DNA from: an uncultured Collinsella sp. | Lineage (GTDB): Bacteria > Actinomycetota > Coriobacteriia > Coriobacteriales > Coriobacteriaceae | Direction: 5' to 3' | Assembly: GCA_902492235.1 (NCBI GenBank) | Contig: CABUKS010000028.1 | Coordinates: 1 to 27,006, forward strand | DNA length: 27,006 nt | Shown: positions 15,253-25,785 of the stretch, piece after piece | How the letters are laid out: every line of letters starts with the position of its first letter | Numbering within the stretch: the first letter of the stretch is position 1 | Notes under the pieces: generated by a model | What the model was told of the DNA's origin: nothing | Database searches by the model: none | What the model saw: the letters and a program-made list of their open reading frames with translations, nothing else | Program-made: the position numbers and the translations under genes

Positions 15253-16263
15253 CTACGCGGTTTTGCCCTCAATGAGTTCAACGGGGAGCTTGATATTCGA
15301 TTCGGGATTATCGCCGTTAATAAGAGCGATGATGGATTGCGCCGCGAGCTCTCCGATGCGATCGATATCTTGACGTACGGTTGTTAAGTCAGGCATAAAC
15401 GTCATAGTTCGGCGAGCACCATCCGCGCCCACGACCTTAATATCGTCTGGAGCGCTCAAGCCGCGCTGCTTCATCACGTTGAGACAGATGGCCGCCATCG
15501 TATCGTCTCCCGCAAAGATGCCGTCAATATCGGGGTTCTCATCGAGGATCTTCGCAACGACCGCGCCCTTTTCGTCGTCGGGCTTAACGAACTCAACCTC
15601 ACGGACAAGCGCGGACAAACCGGCCTGCTCAACAACATCGAGGTAGGCATCGGTACGCTTATTGGCAGGCATGCGCATGCGGCTATTGCTGCGCAGGCAC
15701 AGGATACGCCTGCAGCCGTCATCAATCAGACGGCGCGTGGCGAGCTCGCCAATGCCATAGCTGTCACTTGCAATCTGGACAGAGCCCTCGCCAAGATCGC
15801 AGTCGATGCCAACCAGGCTCAAGCCCATCTCGGCATATGCCTCGGCACCGATATTGAGGGAGTTGACGATGACGCCGTCGACCATATTGCGGCGGAGCAT
15901 GTCAATATAGGAACGCTCAAGATCGGGTCGATTGGCGCTGTTGCACAGCAACATCTTAAAGCCGTTTTCCGCTAACGTGCGCTCGACCGCCTGCACAACC
16001 TGAGCATGGAACGGGCTGCTCACAAAGGGAACGATCATACCGATAAGATTCAGGCGACCGTTGAGCATGGCACGGGCGATATCGTTGGGCGTATAGTTGA
16101 TGCGCTCCATCGCGGCGTGGACCTTATCGCGGGTCTCTTGGCTAATATAACCGCGGTTATTAAGCACGCGAGATACCGTAGTAGGCGAAACCCCCGCCAC
16201 CGCTGCAACTTCCTTGATGCCAGGCTTAGCAGAATCCTTAGAACGAGTGCCCTCGCGAGCCAT
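15253..16263 (-). CDS. LacI-family transcriptional regulator of the sucrose/fructoside operon
   Basis: This is a sugar-responsive DNA-binding repressor. The helix-turn-helix occupies residues 16-36 (IKEVAAVAGVSPTTVSRVLN), followed by the hinge YTPNDIARAMLNGR and a periplasmic-binding-like effector domain (for example GIFAGDDTMAA and RQDIDRIGELAA). From the ATG at 16263, preceded by GGGGAGG, it is 336 aa, normal for LacI proteins; the in-frame ATG at 16284 overlaps an operator. It sits just upstream of the operon in the same orientation. Operator-like sites before its own gene and before the operon suggest it represses both. The inducer is probably sucrose, sucrose-6-phosphate or a fructoside, by inference. 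Confidence 0.92.
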   Translation of the reverse strand: MAREGTRSKDSAKPGIKEVAAVAGVSPTTVSRVLNNRGYISQETRDKVHAAMERINYTPNDIARAMLNGRLNLIGMIVPFVSSPFHAQVVQAVERTLAENGFKMLLCNSANRPDLERSYIDMLRRNMVDGVIVNSLNIGAEAYAEMGLSLVGIDCDLGEGSVQIASDSYGIGELATRRLIDDGCRRILCLRSNSRMRMPANKRTDAYLDVVEQAGLSALVREVEFVKPDDEKGAVVAKILDENPDIDGIFAGDDTMAAICLNVMKQRGLSAPDDIKVVGADGARRTMTFMPDLTTVRQDIDRIGELAAQSIIALINGDNPESNIKLPVELIEGKTA

Positions 16264-16280
16264 AGCACCCTCCCCTATCA

Positions 16281-16297
16281 ACATGTCATACGTTTAC
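16281..16297 (-). promoter_or_regulatory. Operator-like site upstream of the lacI-family gene
   Basis: GTAAACGTATGACATGT on the minus strand matches 14 of 17 positions of the operon operator at 15132-15148. It lies 17 bases before the chosen start, so binding should block transcription of the regulator (autoregulation). Confidence 0.5.
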
Positions 16298-16416
16298 ATA
16301 CGAACAAAGCATACCCCAACAACAGCGGGAAGACGGTAACAGCACAAGTAAGTAAACGACTCATCCAAATAATTAGGAGAGTTCCGCCTAAAGGGTGACT
16401 CCGAAGAACCCCGCTT

Positions 16417-16539
16417 GGCCGTTTTTGGGTTATTTTCCAAAACATCCCGCAGGACGCAAAGAGGCCCCGCCGCGCAACGCGCGCAGCGGAGCCTCTTTGC
16501 ATGTCCGAGGACGTTTTGGAAAATAACCCAAAACCGGCC
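16417..16539 (-). other. Structured 3' element, copy 3 (downstream of the small PFL subunit)
   Basis: Outer arms 16417-16443 and 16513-16539 pair over 27 bases with one mismatch. On the minus strand the loop reads AAC-GTCCTC, helix GGAC/GTCC, bulge AT, inner helix GCAAAGAGGC..., then TGCGGGAT-GTT. The inner helix has one imperfect pair that is U-G in minus-strand (sense) RNA but C-A on the other strand. It starts 28 bases after the stop of the small PFL gene. Confidence 0.75.
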
Positions 16540-16567
16540 CCAGTAATCCTACAGGAGTTAAATCCCT

Positions 16568-16819
16568 TTAGAACTTGTTGTGGAAGGTACGCGCAATGAC
16601 CTCGTCCTGCTGCTCCTTGGTGAGCGTGTGGAAGTTCACGGCATAGCCGGAAACGCGGATGGTCAGCTGCGGATACTTCTCGGGGTGAGCTTGAGCGTCG
16701 AGTAGCGTCTCACGGTTGAAGACGTTGATGTTCAGGTGGTGGCCACCCTTCTCGGCGTAAGCGTCGAGCATGTGGACCAGGTTATCGGCCTGGGTCTCGG
16801 AAACTTCAGAAACCTTCAT
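16568..16819 (-). CDS. Pyruvate formate-lyase glycyl-radical subunit (separate C-terminal domain)
   Basis: This 83-aa protein corresponds to the last 80 or so residues of a normal PFL. It contains GGHHLNINVFNRETLLDA, the glycyl-radical motif RVSGYAVNF with radical Gly58, and the ending EVIARTF. It resembles the E. coli spare-part protein GrcA (YfiD). Here, though, it lies directly downstream of a PFL core that lacks this domain, so it is probably an obligate second subunit. PflA should place the radical on Gly58. It has its own AAGGAG site seven bases before ATG 16819, so it is a real separate gene, not a frameshift product. Two hairpins separate it from the core gene. Confidence 0.9.
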   Translation of the reverse strand: MKVSEVSETQADNLVHMLDAYAEKGGHHLNINVFNRETLLDAQAHPEKYPQLTIRVSGYAVNFHTLTKEQQDEVIARTFHNKF

Positions 16820-16842
16820 AATATGTCTCCTTCGATTAATAG

Positions 16843-16903
16843 GCGCCGGCCGAAACCGGCGCGCTAATCAGTAATCGTTATTGTTAGTATAGCACTAACA
16901 ATA
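16843..16903 (-). promoter_or_regulatory. Two hairpins between the PFL core and radical-subunit genes
   Basis: Just after the core stop, 16879-16903 forms a perfect 10-bp A/T-rich hairpin (arms TATTGTTAGT/ACTAACAATA). Next, 16843-16862 forms GCGCCGG/CCGGCGC. On the minus strand only CTATTAAT follows, so termination would be partial. The pair may set the ratio of the two subunits or protect mRNA ends. Confidence 0.5.
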
Positions 16904-16904
16904 G

Positions 16905-18956
<2,052 letters not shown>

Positions 18957-19186
18957 TGTGTAACCACGCTCCTAGTTACGTGTAATGCGGCGCTCTCTCA
19001 CACCGCTGCTTATTGAATTCTTGAATTATCGGCTTGCACTACCGGCTTCTTCCGTTCTTCACCACACGTTGGTACAGGGAAAAACGTTTGTCCACCTTGG
19101 AACTACAACCCAAAACCCAAGATTTCACCCGTCTGAGAAGGATAACATAGCCACCCTCTCCATCTGGGCTGTTATATGTTTCTTTT

Positions 19187-19214
19187 TTTATATCATAATG
19201 GCGTTTTTTACAAA
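19187..19214 (-). promoter_or_regulatory. Candidate pfl promoter
   Basis: On the minus strand, TTTGTA (19209-19214) and TATAAA (19187-19192) are 16 bases apart in an A/T-rich patch about 230 bases before pflB. The gap between pflB and marR (18957-19505) holds no gene; I see no clear FNR or Rex site in it. Confidence 0.35.
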
Positions 19215-19344
19215 TCCGCAGGAAATGCGAGCGCAAACAACTACCGTTCACCGATTTGTTTGGTTTTTTCCTTGCCTTTGTACGACGTTCACTCTAGCTG
19301 TTATGCCAGCTTTAGCAGGGTAAAGTACCTCTGAGTAGGCTTTA

Positions 19345-19428
19345 GGACATGCCTAACGATCTGCCCCTAACTTTGCTGGCACCGACGGTGTACGGAGGTC
19401 GCCTAAAGGTAGTTTTCTAGGCATGTCC
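19345..19428. repeat. Palindromic element in the pfl-marR gap
   Basis: GGACATGCCTA at 19345-19355 is a perfect inverted copy of 19418-19428. The inner part has CACC-gac-GGTG. It is similar in size to the other intergenic palindromes here but lacks their GTCCTC/TGCGG loop. Confidence 0.45.
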
Positions 19429-19465
19429 CAAAATCTACCGCATAGGGTGCGCGTGCAAGGGTATC

Positions 19466-19514
19466 ATCTTTCACCGAAAATAGTTTCTAGTGTTAGGGGT
19501 TTTCGGTGGAAGAT
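19466..19514 (+). promoter_or_regulatory. Inverted repeat spanning the marR start codon
   Basis: Arms 19466-19480 and 19500-19514 pair over 15 bases with one imperfect position, a U-G pair in sense RNA. The 19-base loop holds the AGGGG ribosome site and the right arm contains the GTG start (19506). It could be a MarR operator or a translational hairpin. Confidence 0.55.
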
Positions 19515-19955
19515 ACCGATTTCCGTGAACTTGGACGTCAGCTCCTTACCGAGTTCGGCAGCATGCATCAGCGCATTTCGCGTTTTGCGGACAAAGCCCT
19601 CGGCGGCGAGATGGCCGTCATGCGCGCCCTCATACTCGCCGGCGGTTCGCTCACGCCGAGCGAACTCGCTGATCGTGCCTGGGTCTCGAGCGCCCGTATC
19701 GCCAATATCTTACGCGCCCTCGAGGCCAAGGGCTGGGTCGAGCGCGAGCACTCAAAGACTGACCGTCGTCGCGTACACGTCATAGTGACCGACAAGGGAT
19801 TCCAGGATCTCGAAATCAAACGTCGGGAATTCGAGGACCGCACCGCGGCTTTCCTCGAGCAGCTCGGCGAAACAGATACCCAAGAGATGGTGCGTCTTCT
19901 AAGGCGTGCCAACGAAATTATCGACCGCAATCAAGAAAGGAGAGATGCCGAGTGA
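19506..19955 (+). CDS. MarR-family transcriptional regulator
   Basis: This winged-helix regulator of 149 aa probably controls the two ABC exporter genes that follow. The core reads MAVMRALILAGGSLTPSELADRAWVSSARIANILRALEAKGWVER, and the wing contains KTDRRRVHVIVTDKG, a MarR hallmark. The start is GTG at 19506 with AGGGG nearby; an ATG at residue 19 is a less likely alternative because the N-terminal helix EDTDFRELGRQLL fits the family. Its stop overlaps the GTG start of the next gene by four bases (GTGA), so translation is coupled. The ligand is unknown, but this arrangement usually reports on a toxic compound that the transporter exports. Confidence 0.9.
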   Translation: MEDTDFRELGRQLLTEFGSMHQRISRFADKALGGEMAVMRALILAGGSLTPSELADRAWVSSARIANILRALEAKGWVEREHSKTDRRRVHVIVTDKGFQDLEIKRREFEDRTAAFLEQLGETDTQEMVRLLRRANEIIDRNQERRDAE

Positions 19956-22318
19956 GGATTCTCAAGCTCTTTAAAAAGCATATCCTGGCACTGTTCGCAG
20001 CTATCGTACTTATCGTAATCAGCTGCAACGCCGATCTGGCACTGCCTACCTATATGAGCGACATCGTCGACGTGGGCGTGCAGCAAGGCGGCATCGCCTC
20101 GCCCGTGCCTGACACCATTCGCGCCGAATCGCTCGATGACCTTGAGCTCTTTATGAGCACCAAAGACGCCAAGACGGTAGAGGCTGCGTTTGCCAAGGCT
20201 GACAAAAACGGCATTCGAACGTACAAGGGCACCGAGGAAGAACGTGCCGATGGAGGCAAGATTGCCGACATTATGAGCCTGCCCGAAACTGTCGTCCTTT
20301 CGCTCAACCAGGGCATTGACGCCAACTCCATGGGCGACATGATGGGCTCGTCCAGCGAGAAAGACAACAACGCTGCCCAGGCCATGCCCACCCCCGAGCA
20401 GATGGCTGCCATGACGCCCGAGCAGCTCGCCGAGATGCAGCAGAAGGCCGCAGCCGCGCAGAGCATGCAAAAGCAGGTCGACGCCGACGGCGGTAAGATC
20501 ACCATGAAGAGCCTTCGTCTAGGCGTTGAAGGCGACCTAATCGACCAGGGCAAGCTCGTCGAGGGCGCCAACCAAATGGCGGACAAAATGGGCTCCATGT
20601 CGGGCTCCATCGTCACCCAGCGCGCCGTGAGCTATGTACAGGACGAGTACAAGGCACAGGGCATCGACCCCGCCGACGTGCAGAACGCCTACCTGAGCCG
20701 CATGGCGACCACGATGTTTGGGCTGTGCCTGGTGTCGCTCGTCGCCACCATCCTGACCGGTGCCGTGGCTTCGCGCACCGCCTGCTCCATCGCCCGCGAC
20801 CTGCGCCGCGAGACCTTCAACAAGGTTATGCACTTCTCGCCGGCCGAGGTGGGCAAGTTTAGCCAGGCCTCGCTCATCACCCGCTGCACCAACGACATTC
20901 AGCAGATCCAGATGGCCGCAACTCTGTTTATCCGCATGTGTCTGATGGCCCCCGTCATGGGCATCGTCGCCGTCATGCGCGTCCTGGCCAACCATACCGG
21001 CCTGGAGTGGACCATCGCCGTTGCCATCATCGCGGTCTCGGCCGTCGTCGGAGTGCTTATGGGCCTCACCATGCCCAAGTTCAAAAAGATGCAAAGCTTT
21101 GTTGACCGCGTGAACCTTACCGCCCGCGAGCTGCTCGACGGCCTTATGCCCATCCGCTCGTTCAACCGCGAGGAACATGAGCTCGAACGTTTTGACAAGG
21201 CGTCGCTCGACCTGATGACCACGCAGCTCTACACCAACCGAGCCATGAGCTTTATGATGCCGCTCATGATGCTCGTCATGAACTGCATCACCGTGCTTAT
21301 CGTCTGGTTTGGCGCGCAGGGCGTGTCCGACGGCGTGATGCAGGTCGGCAACATGATGGCGTTTATCTCCTACACCATGCAGATCGTCATGGCGTTTATG
21401 ATCCTCACCATGGTTTCGGTCATCCTGCCCCGTGCCGAGGTCGCAGCCGAGCGCGTAGATGAGGTCATCACCTGCCCCACGAGCATCAACGACCCTGCCT
21501 CGCCCAAACTGCCCGCGGCCAGCGCGCCGCGCGGTGAGCTCACCTTCCGCGACGTGAGCTTCCAGTACCCCGATGCCCGCGCCGACGTCATTAGCGGTGT
21601 GAACTTCACCACGCATGCCGGTCAGATGCTCGGCATCATTGGCTCCACGGGCTCGGGCAAGTCCACGCTCGTACAGCTGATTCCGCGCCTGTACGACGTC
21701 ACGGGCGGCAGCATTTCGCTCGACGGCATCGACGTGCGCGACATGACCCTTTCCGAGCTGCGCCGCCGCATTGGTTACATCCCGCAGCAGGGGCGTCTGT
21801 TCTCGGGCACCGTCGAGAGCAACCTCAAGTTTGCCGGCGACATGGTGAGCGATGATGACATGCGCCAGGCCGCGCGCATCGCACAGGCCGAGGACTTTAT
21901 CGCCGAGCGTGAGGGCGGTTACGACTCCCCCATCAGCCAGGGCGGCTCCAATGTTTCGGGTGGTCAGCGCCAGCGTCTGGCCATCGCCCGCGCATTGGCC
22001 AAAAAGCCCGAGGTCGTGGTGTTCGATGACTCGTTTAGTGCCCTCGACTACAAGACCGACGCGCGCCTGCGCGAGGAGCTGGCCAAAAACGTTACCGACG
22101 CCGCACTCGTGGTCGTGGCCCAGCGCATCGCGACCATCATGCACGCCGACCAGATCATCGTGCTCGACGACGGCCACGTAGTGGGCACCGGCACGCACGA
22201 GGAGCTGCTGCGCAGCTGCCCGGCGTACCTGGAGATCGCACAGTCGCAGCTTTCCGCCGAGGAGCTGGGGCTTACCCAAGAAGAAATTGCAGCCGTCATG
22301 GAAGGAGGCGAGCGCTAA
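19952..22318 (+). CDS. ABC exporter half-transporter 1 (permease-ATPase fusion, degenerate ATP site)
   Basis: This type IV (multidrug/lipid-like) half-transporter of 788 aa pairs with the next gene. The first membrane helix (about residues 11-30) is followed by an unusually long extracellular insert of about 200 residues. The insert is rich in Met, Ala and Gln (MPTPEQMAAMTPEQLAEMQQ). The other five helices follow. The ATPase domain has Walker A GSTGSGKST near residue 564 and signature SGGQRQR. Walker B is VVVFDDS, with Asp in place of the catalytic Glu, as in asymmetric heterodimeric exporters. It starts with GTG overlapping marR by four bases, and its stop overlaps the next start (TAATG). 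Confidence 0.9.
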   Translation: MRILKLFKKHILALFAAIVLIVISCNADLALPTYMSDIVDVGVQQGGIASPVPDTIRAESLDDLELFMSTKDAKTVEAAFAKADKNGIRTYKGTEEERADGGKIADIMSLPETVVLSLNQGIDANSMGDMMGSSSEKDNNAAQAMPTPEQMAAMTPEQLAEMQQKAAAAQSMQKQVDADGGKITMKSLRLGVEGDLIDQGKLVEGANQMADKMGSMSGSIVTQRAVSYVQDEYKAQGIDPADVQNAYLSRMATTMFGLCLVSLVATILTGAVASRTACSIARDLRRETFNKVMHFSPAEVGKFSQASLITRCTNDIQQIQMAATLFIRMCLMAPVMGIVAVMRVLANHTGLEWTIAVAIIAVSAVVGVLMGLTMPKFKKMQSFVDRVNLTARELLDGLMPIRSFNREEHELERFDKASLDLMTTQLYTNRAMSFMMPLMMLVMNCITVLIVWFGAQGVSDGVMQVGNMMAFISYTMQIVMAFMILTMVSVILPRAEVAAERVDEVITCPTSINDPASPKLPAASAPRGELTFRDVSFQYPDARADVISGVNFTTHAGQMLGIIGSTGSGKSTLVQLIPRLYDVTGGSISLDGIDVRDMTLSELRRRIGYIPQQGRLFSGTVESNLKFAGDMVSDDDMRQAARIAQAEDFIAEREGGYDSPISQGGSNVSGGQRQRLAIARALAKKPEVVVFDDSFSALDYKTDARLREELAKNVTDAALVVVAQRIATIMHADQIIVLDDGHVVGTGTHEELLRSCPAYLEIAQSQLSAEELGLTQEEIAAVMEGGER

Positions 22319-24174
22319 TGGCAGACGAGACCAAGACTCAGATTCCCAAGCCCACCCGCCAGCGTGGTCCCATGGGCCGCATGGGTGGCATGCGTCGTGG
22401 CGAAAAGGCCAAGGACTTTAAGGGCACCATGAGGCAGCTGCTCGGCTATATCGGCCAGCACAAGATTGCCGTGTTTGCCGCCGTCGCCTTTGCCGTGTGC
22501 TCGGTCATCTTTAACATTGTGGGACCCAAGGTGCTCGGCCAGGTTACGACCAAGCTGTTCGAAGGCCTGGTCGCCAAGGTCAACGGCACCGGCGACGTTG
22601 ACTTTGACTGGATCGCCAAGACGCTCGGCTTTTTGCTCTGCCTGTATCTGGCGAGCTCTGTCTGCAGCCTGGTCCAGGGCTGGCTCATGACCGGCGTCAC
22701 GCAAAAGATCTGCTACCGCATGCGCAAGGAAATCGCCGCCAAGATTGCCGTCGTGCCGATGAGTTACTTCAACGGCCACAGCAAGGGAGACGTACTCAGC
22801 CGCATCACCAACGACGTCGATACGCTGGGTCAGTCGCTCAACCAGAGCGTGACGCAGCTCATCACGTCGGTGACGCAGATTATCGGCGTGCTCGTCATGA
22901 TGCTTTCGATCAGCCTGCCGCTTACCGGCGTCACCGTGCTCACGCTGCCGGCCGCCGCGATTATCTTGACCGTAATGATTCACTTCTCGCAGCCGTACTT
23001 CCGCGAGCAGCAGCAGGTTCTGGGCGCCGTCAACGGCATTATCGAGGAGGACTTTGCCGGCCAGAACGTCATTCAGGTGTTCGACCGCGCCGAGGCCTCG
23101 ATCGAAGAGTTCGACCGTCAAAACGACCGCCTCTTTATTAGTGGCTGGCGCTCGCAGTTCCTGTCGGGCCTGATGATGCCGCTTATGAGCCTGGTGGGTA
23201 ACATGGGCTACGTGGGCGTTGTCGTGGTGGGCGCACGGCTCGCACTGACCGGCAACGCCACGCCCGGCGACATCCAGAGCTTTATCCAGTACGTTCGCAA
23301 CTTTACGCAGCCCGTGCAGCAACTGGGCAACGTGAGCAACACGATGCAGTCGATGGCAGCCGCCACCGAGCGCGTCTTTGAGTTCCTGGCCGCGCCCGAG
23401 GAGGAGCAGAAAGCCGACGCGCAGATTCCCGAAAAGCGCCCCGGCCATGTGGAGTTTGATCACGTCAAGTTTGGCTATACGCCCGACAAGACCATCATCC
23501 ACGACTTTAGCTGCGAGGCGCAGCCCGGCCAGACCATCGCCATCGTCGGTCCTACCGGCGCCGGCAAGACCACGCTCATTAAGCTGCTGCAGCGCTTCTA
23601 CGATGTGGACGGCGGTTCGCTGCGCGTCGAGGGTGTCGACGTGCGCGACTGGGACCGCGCGGCGCTGCGCGGCGAGTTTGCCATGGTGCTGCAGGATACC
23701 TGGCTGTTTAACGGCACCATCCGCGAGAACATCCGCTACGGACGCCCCGATGCAAGCGATGCCGAGGTCGAAGCCGCTGCACGCGCCGCACGCTGCGATC
23801 ACTTTATCCATACGCTCGCCGGCGGCTACGACTTTATGATCAACGAGGAAGGCACCAACCTGTCGCAGGGCCAGCGCCAGCTCGTGACCATTGCCCGTGC
23901 CATTTTGGCCGACCGCCCGGCGCTGATTCTGGACGAGGCGACCTCCAACGTTGACACTCGTACCGAGGAGCTTATTCAGCGTGCCATGGATGCGCTAATG
24001 CAGGGCCGCACGAGCTTTGTCATCGCGCACCGCCTGTCCACGATCCGCAACGCCGACGTGATCTTGGTGATCCGCGACGGCGACATCGTCGAGAAGGGCA
24101 CGCACGACGAGTTGCTCGCCCAGGGCGGCTTCTACGCCGATCTGTACAACTCGCAGTTCGACGAGGCGGCGTAA
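22318..24174 (+). CDS. ABC exporter half-transporter 2 (permease-ATPase fusion, canonical ATP site)
   Basis: This 618-aa partner of the preceding gene has six predicted membrane helices after a basic, Met/Gly/Arg-rich N-terminus (PMGRMGGMRRGEKAK). The ATPase domain carries Walker A GPTGAGKTT near residue 411, the signature LSQGQRQ, and Walker B ALILDEATSNVD with the catalytic Glu intact. Together the pair would have one active and one degenerate ATP site, typical of heterodimeric drug exporters. The ATG at 22318 shares one base with the upstream stop, giving tight translational coupling. The substrate is unknown. A strong terminator follows, closing the marR-ABC-ABC operon. Confidence 0.92.
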   Translation: MADETKTQIPKPTRQRGPMGRMGGMRRGEKAKDFKGTMRQLLGYIGQHKIAVFAAVAFAVCSVIFNIVGPKVLGQVTTKLFEGLVAKVNGTGDVDFDWIAKTLGFLLCLYLASSVCSLVQGWLMTGVTQKICYRMRKEIAAKIAVVPMSYFNGHSKGDVLSRITNDVDTLGQSLNQSVTQLITSVTQIIGVLVMMLSISLPLTGVTVLTLPAAAIILTVMIHFSQPYFREQQQVLGAVNGIIEEDFAGQNVIQVFDRAEASIEEFDRQNDRLFISGWRSQFLSGLMMPLMSLVGNMGYVGVVVVGARLALTGNATPGDIQSFIQYVRNFTQPVQQLGNVSNTMQSMAAATERVFEFLAAPEEEQKADAQIPEKRPGHVEFDHVKFGYTPDKTIIHDFSCEAQPGQTIAIVGPTGAGKTTLIKLLQRFYDVDGGSLRVEGVDVRDWDRAALRGEFAMVLQDTWLFNGTIRENIRYGRPDASDAEVEAAARAARCDHFIHTLAGGYDFMINEEGTNLSQGQRQLVTIARAILADRPALILDEATSNVDTRTEELIQRAMDALMQGRTSFVIAHRLSTIRNADVILVIRDGDIVEKGTHDELLAQGGFYADLYNSQFDEAA

Positions 24175-24206
24175 ATTCTGCCGCGGGGAACGAATAACGC
24201 CCGAGA

Positions 24207-24240
24207 ACGGGGGCGCAGGACAACCTGCGCCCCCGTTTTT
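24207..24240 (+). terminator. Intrinsic terminator of the marR-ABC operon
   Basis: A perfect 13-bp stem (24207-24219 with 24224-24236), loop ACAA, runs into TTTTT. It lies 32 bases after the second ABC gene. Confidence 0.88.
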
Positions 24241-24299
24241 GCTCTGCGGCCCTCAAACCGCCTCCCCTGGGACCTGATTGACAGCTCCTTCGAGACCCC

Positions 24300-24530
24300 G
24301 TGGGCAAAAAATGGCAAATATGAGTACTGTTACCCTTTTAGTAACAGCCAAAACAGCCCCAAATGCCGTTTTCACGGCTTACACGCGTCCCTAAATTGAT
24401 CAAACAGCCCTATAGCGGACTTATATGTGTTTGCGTTAATGAACATATTTTGCTGTTATGTCTATTATTTTGCGAAGGCAATATGCTACTAAGCTAGCAA
24501 CCGTACTCATATTTGGCATTTTTTGCCCAC
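24300..24530. repeat. 231-bp A/T-rich segment bounded by 34-bp inverted repeats
   Basis: The terminal repeats at 24300-24333 and 24497-24530 match at 31 of 34 positions (GTGGGCAAAAAATG...). The interior (24334-24496) is A/T-rich compared with the flanks and holds no credible gene. This resembles a miniature inverted-repeat transposable element or a duplicated regulatory site. Flanking bases continue the symmetry weakly (CCCC / AGGG); I see no clear target duplication. Confidence 0.6.
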
Positions 24531-24600
24531 AGGGTGTTTCCTGGGGAACCGACAATAGCCTTAGGGTCCCGCGCGACGCCGCTCCCTCCCAGCATCCGCC

Positions 24601-24654
24601 GACGTTTACCCAGATAAAACCTGCCAAAATAAACCTGTCCCTTTTTGGTAGGTT
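24601..24654 (+). repeat. 54-bp palindromic repeat, copy R1 (upstream of aroF)
   Basis: It matches the reverse complement of 26237-26290 at 49 of 54 positions. Internally, ACCTGCCAAAA-type arms form an 11-bp hairpin around a CCTGTCCC loop. It is probably a REP-like element. Confidence 0.7.
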
Positions 24655-24670
24655 TCGGGGTGACAAGGGC

Positions 24671-24699
24671 TTGCACTTTAGCGTGCGACAGCGGATAAT
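24671..24699 (+). promoter_or_regulatory. aroF promoter
   Basis: TTGCAC (24671-24676) and GATAAT (24694-24699) are exactly 17 bases apart, 54 bases before the aroF ATG. No leader peptide or T-box is visible in the short leader. Confidence 0.6.
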
Positions 24700-24753
24700 G
24701 CCGAGCATTCGACAATCCGCTTATTGCTCTTTCTATAGATTGAGGAGACCCCT

Positions 24754-25785
24754 ATGGCCATGGAATTCAAACGCAGGCTGCCGATCCCCATGGAGATCCG
24801 CGAGGAAATGCCACTTTCTGCCGAGCTTACCGCCAAAAAGCAGGCATTTGACGCCGAGGTCGCCAAAGTCTTTACCGGCGAGGACGCACGTAAGGTGCTC
24901 ATCATCGGCCCGTGCTCTGCCGACCGCGAGGATTCGGTGCTCGAGTATATGAACCGACTGGCCAAGACCGCCGAAGAGGTCAAGGACAAGCTCATCATCA
25001 TTCCGCGCGTCTACACCAATAAGCCGCGCACCAAGGGTACCGGCTACAAGGGTCTTCTGCACAACCCCGACCCCGAGGCGCCCGATGACCTACTCGAGGG
25101 CGTCAAGGCAATCCGCCATATGCACCTGCGCGTTATTGAGGAAACGGGCTTCTTTACCGCCGACGAGATGCTCTACCCGTCCAACTACCAGTACCTCGTC
25201 GACCTGCTGAGCTATGTTGCCGTGGGTGCACGCTCAGTCGAGAACCAAGAGCATCGCCTGGTGTCGAGCGGCATTTCGGTACCCGTCGGCATGAAGAATC
25301 CCACTGCCGGCTCTACCACCGTTATGCTCAACTCCATTTACGCCGCGCAGGCGCACCAGAGCTTCATCTTCCGCAACTGGGAGGTCGAGTGCGACGGTAA
25401 TCCGCTCGCGCACGCCGTTATGCGTGGCTACATCGGTCTCGATGGGCGCACCTACCCCAATTACCACTACGAGCACCTGGAGCGCCTGGCCGAGCGCTAT
25501 ACCGAGCATGCCGGCTACGCCAATCCGGCAGCGGTCATCGACTGCAACCATGACAACTCGGGCAAGCGTCCGCTGGAGCAGTATCGCATTTGCAAGGAGG
25601 TGCTCGACAGCTGCCGCCGCAACGAGTCCATCTCCAAGCTAGTCAAGGGCTTTATGATCGAGTCCTACCTGGAGGACGGCAACCAGCCGGTCGACGGCGG
25701 CGTCTTTGGTAAATCGATCACCGACCCGTGCCTGGGCTGGGAAAAGACCGACTACCTCATCCACGAGATCGCGGAGCGGGTGTAG
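24754..25785 (+). CDS. aroF: 3-deoxy-7-phosphoheptulonate synthase (DAHP synthase, class I)
   Basis: It condenses phosphoenolpyruvate with erythrose-4-phosphate in the first step of the shikimate pathway to aromatic amino acids; cytoplasmic. The metal-binding cysteine is in IIGPCSA and the KPRTKGTGYKG motif binds phosphoenolpyruvate. The GMKNPTAGST and DCNHDNSGKRP motifs, the latter with a metal-ligand His, are all intact. At 343 aa it has the size of the AroF/AroG/AroH family. The ATG at 24754 follows GAGGAG by six bases. No other aromatic-pathway gene is nearby. It is flanked by inverted copies of a 54-bp repeat (24601-24654 and 26237-26290). A perfect 12-bp hairpin begins one base after its stop. 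Confidence 0.95.
   Translation: MAMEFKRRLPIPMEIREEMPLSAELTAKKQAFDAEVAKVFTGEDARKVLIIGPCSADREDSVLEYMNRLAKTAEEVKDKLIIIPRVYTNKPRTKGTGYKGLLHNPDPEAPDDLLEGVKAIRHMHLRVIEETGFFTADEMLYPSNYQYLVDLLSYVAVGARSVENQEHRLVSSGISVPVGMKNPTAGSTTVMLNSIYAAQAHQSFIFRNWEVECDGNPLAHAVMRGYIGLDGRTYPNYHYEHLERLAERYTEHAGYANPAAVIDCNHDNSGKRPLEQYRICKEVLDSCRRNESISKLVKGFMIESYLEDGNQPVDGGVFGKSITDPCLGWEKTDYLIHEIAERV

Noticed and set aside
24436..24715. Short open frames with a shared NLPKRDRFIL peptide here and at 26096-26368
   Set aside because: The shared peptide is the translation of the 54-bp R1/R2 repeat; there is no other similarity, no ribosome site and no conserved protein.
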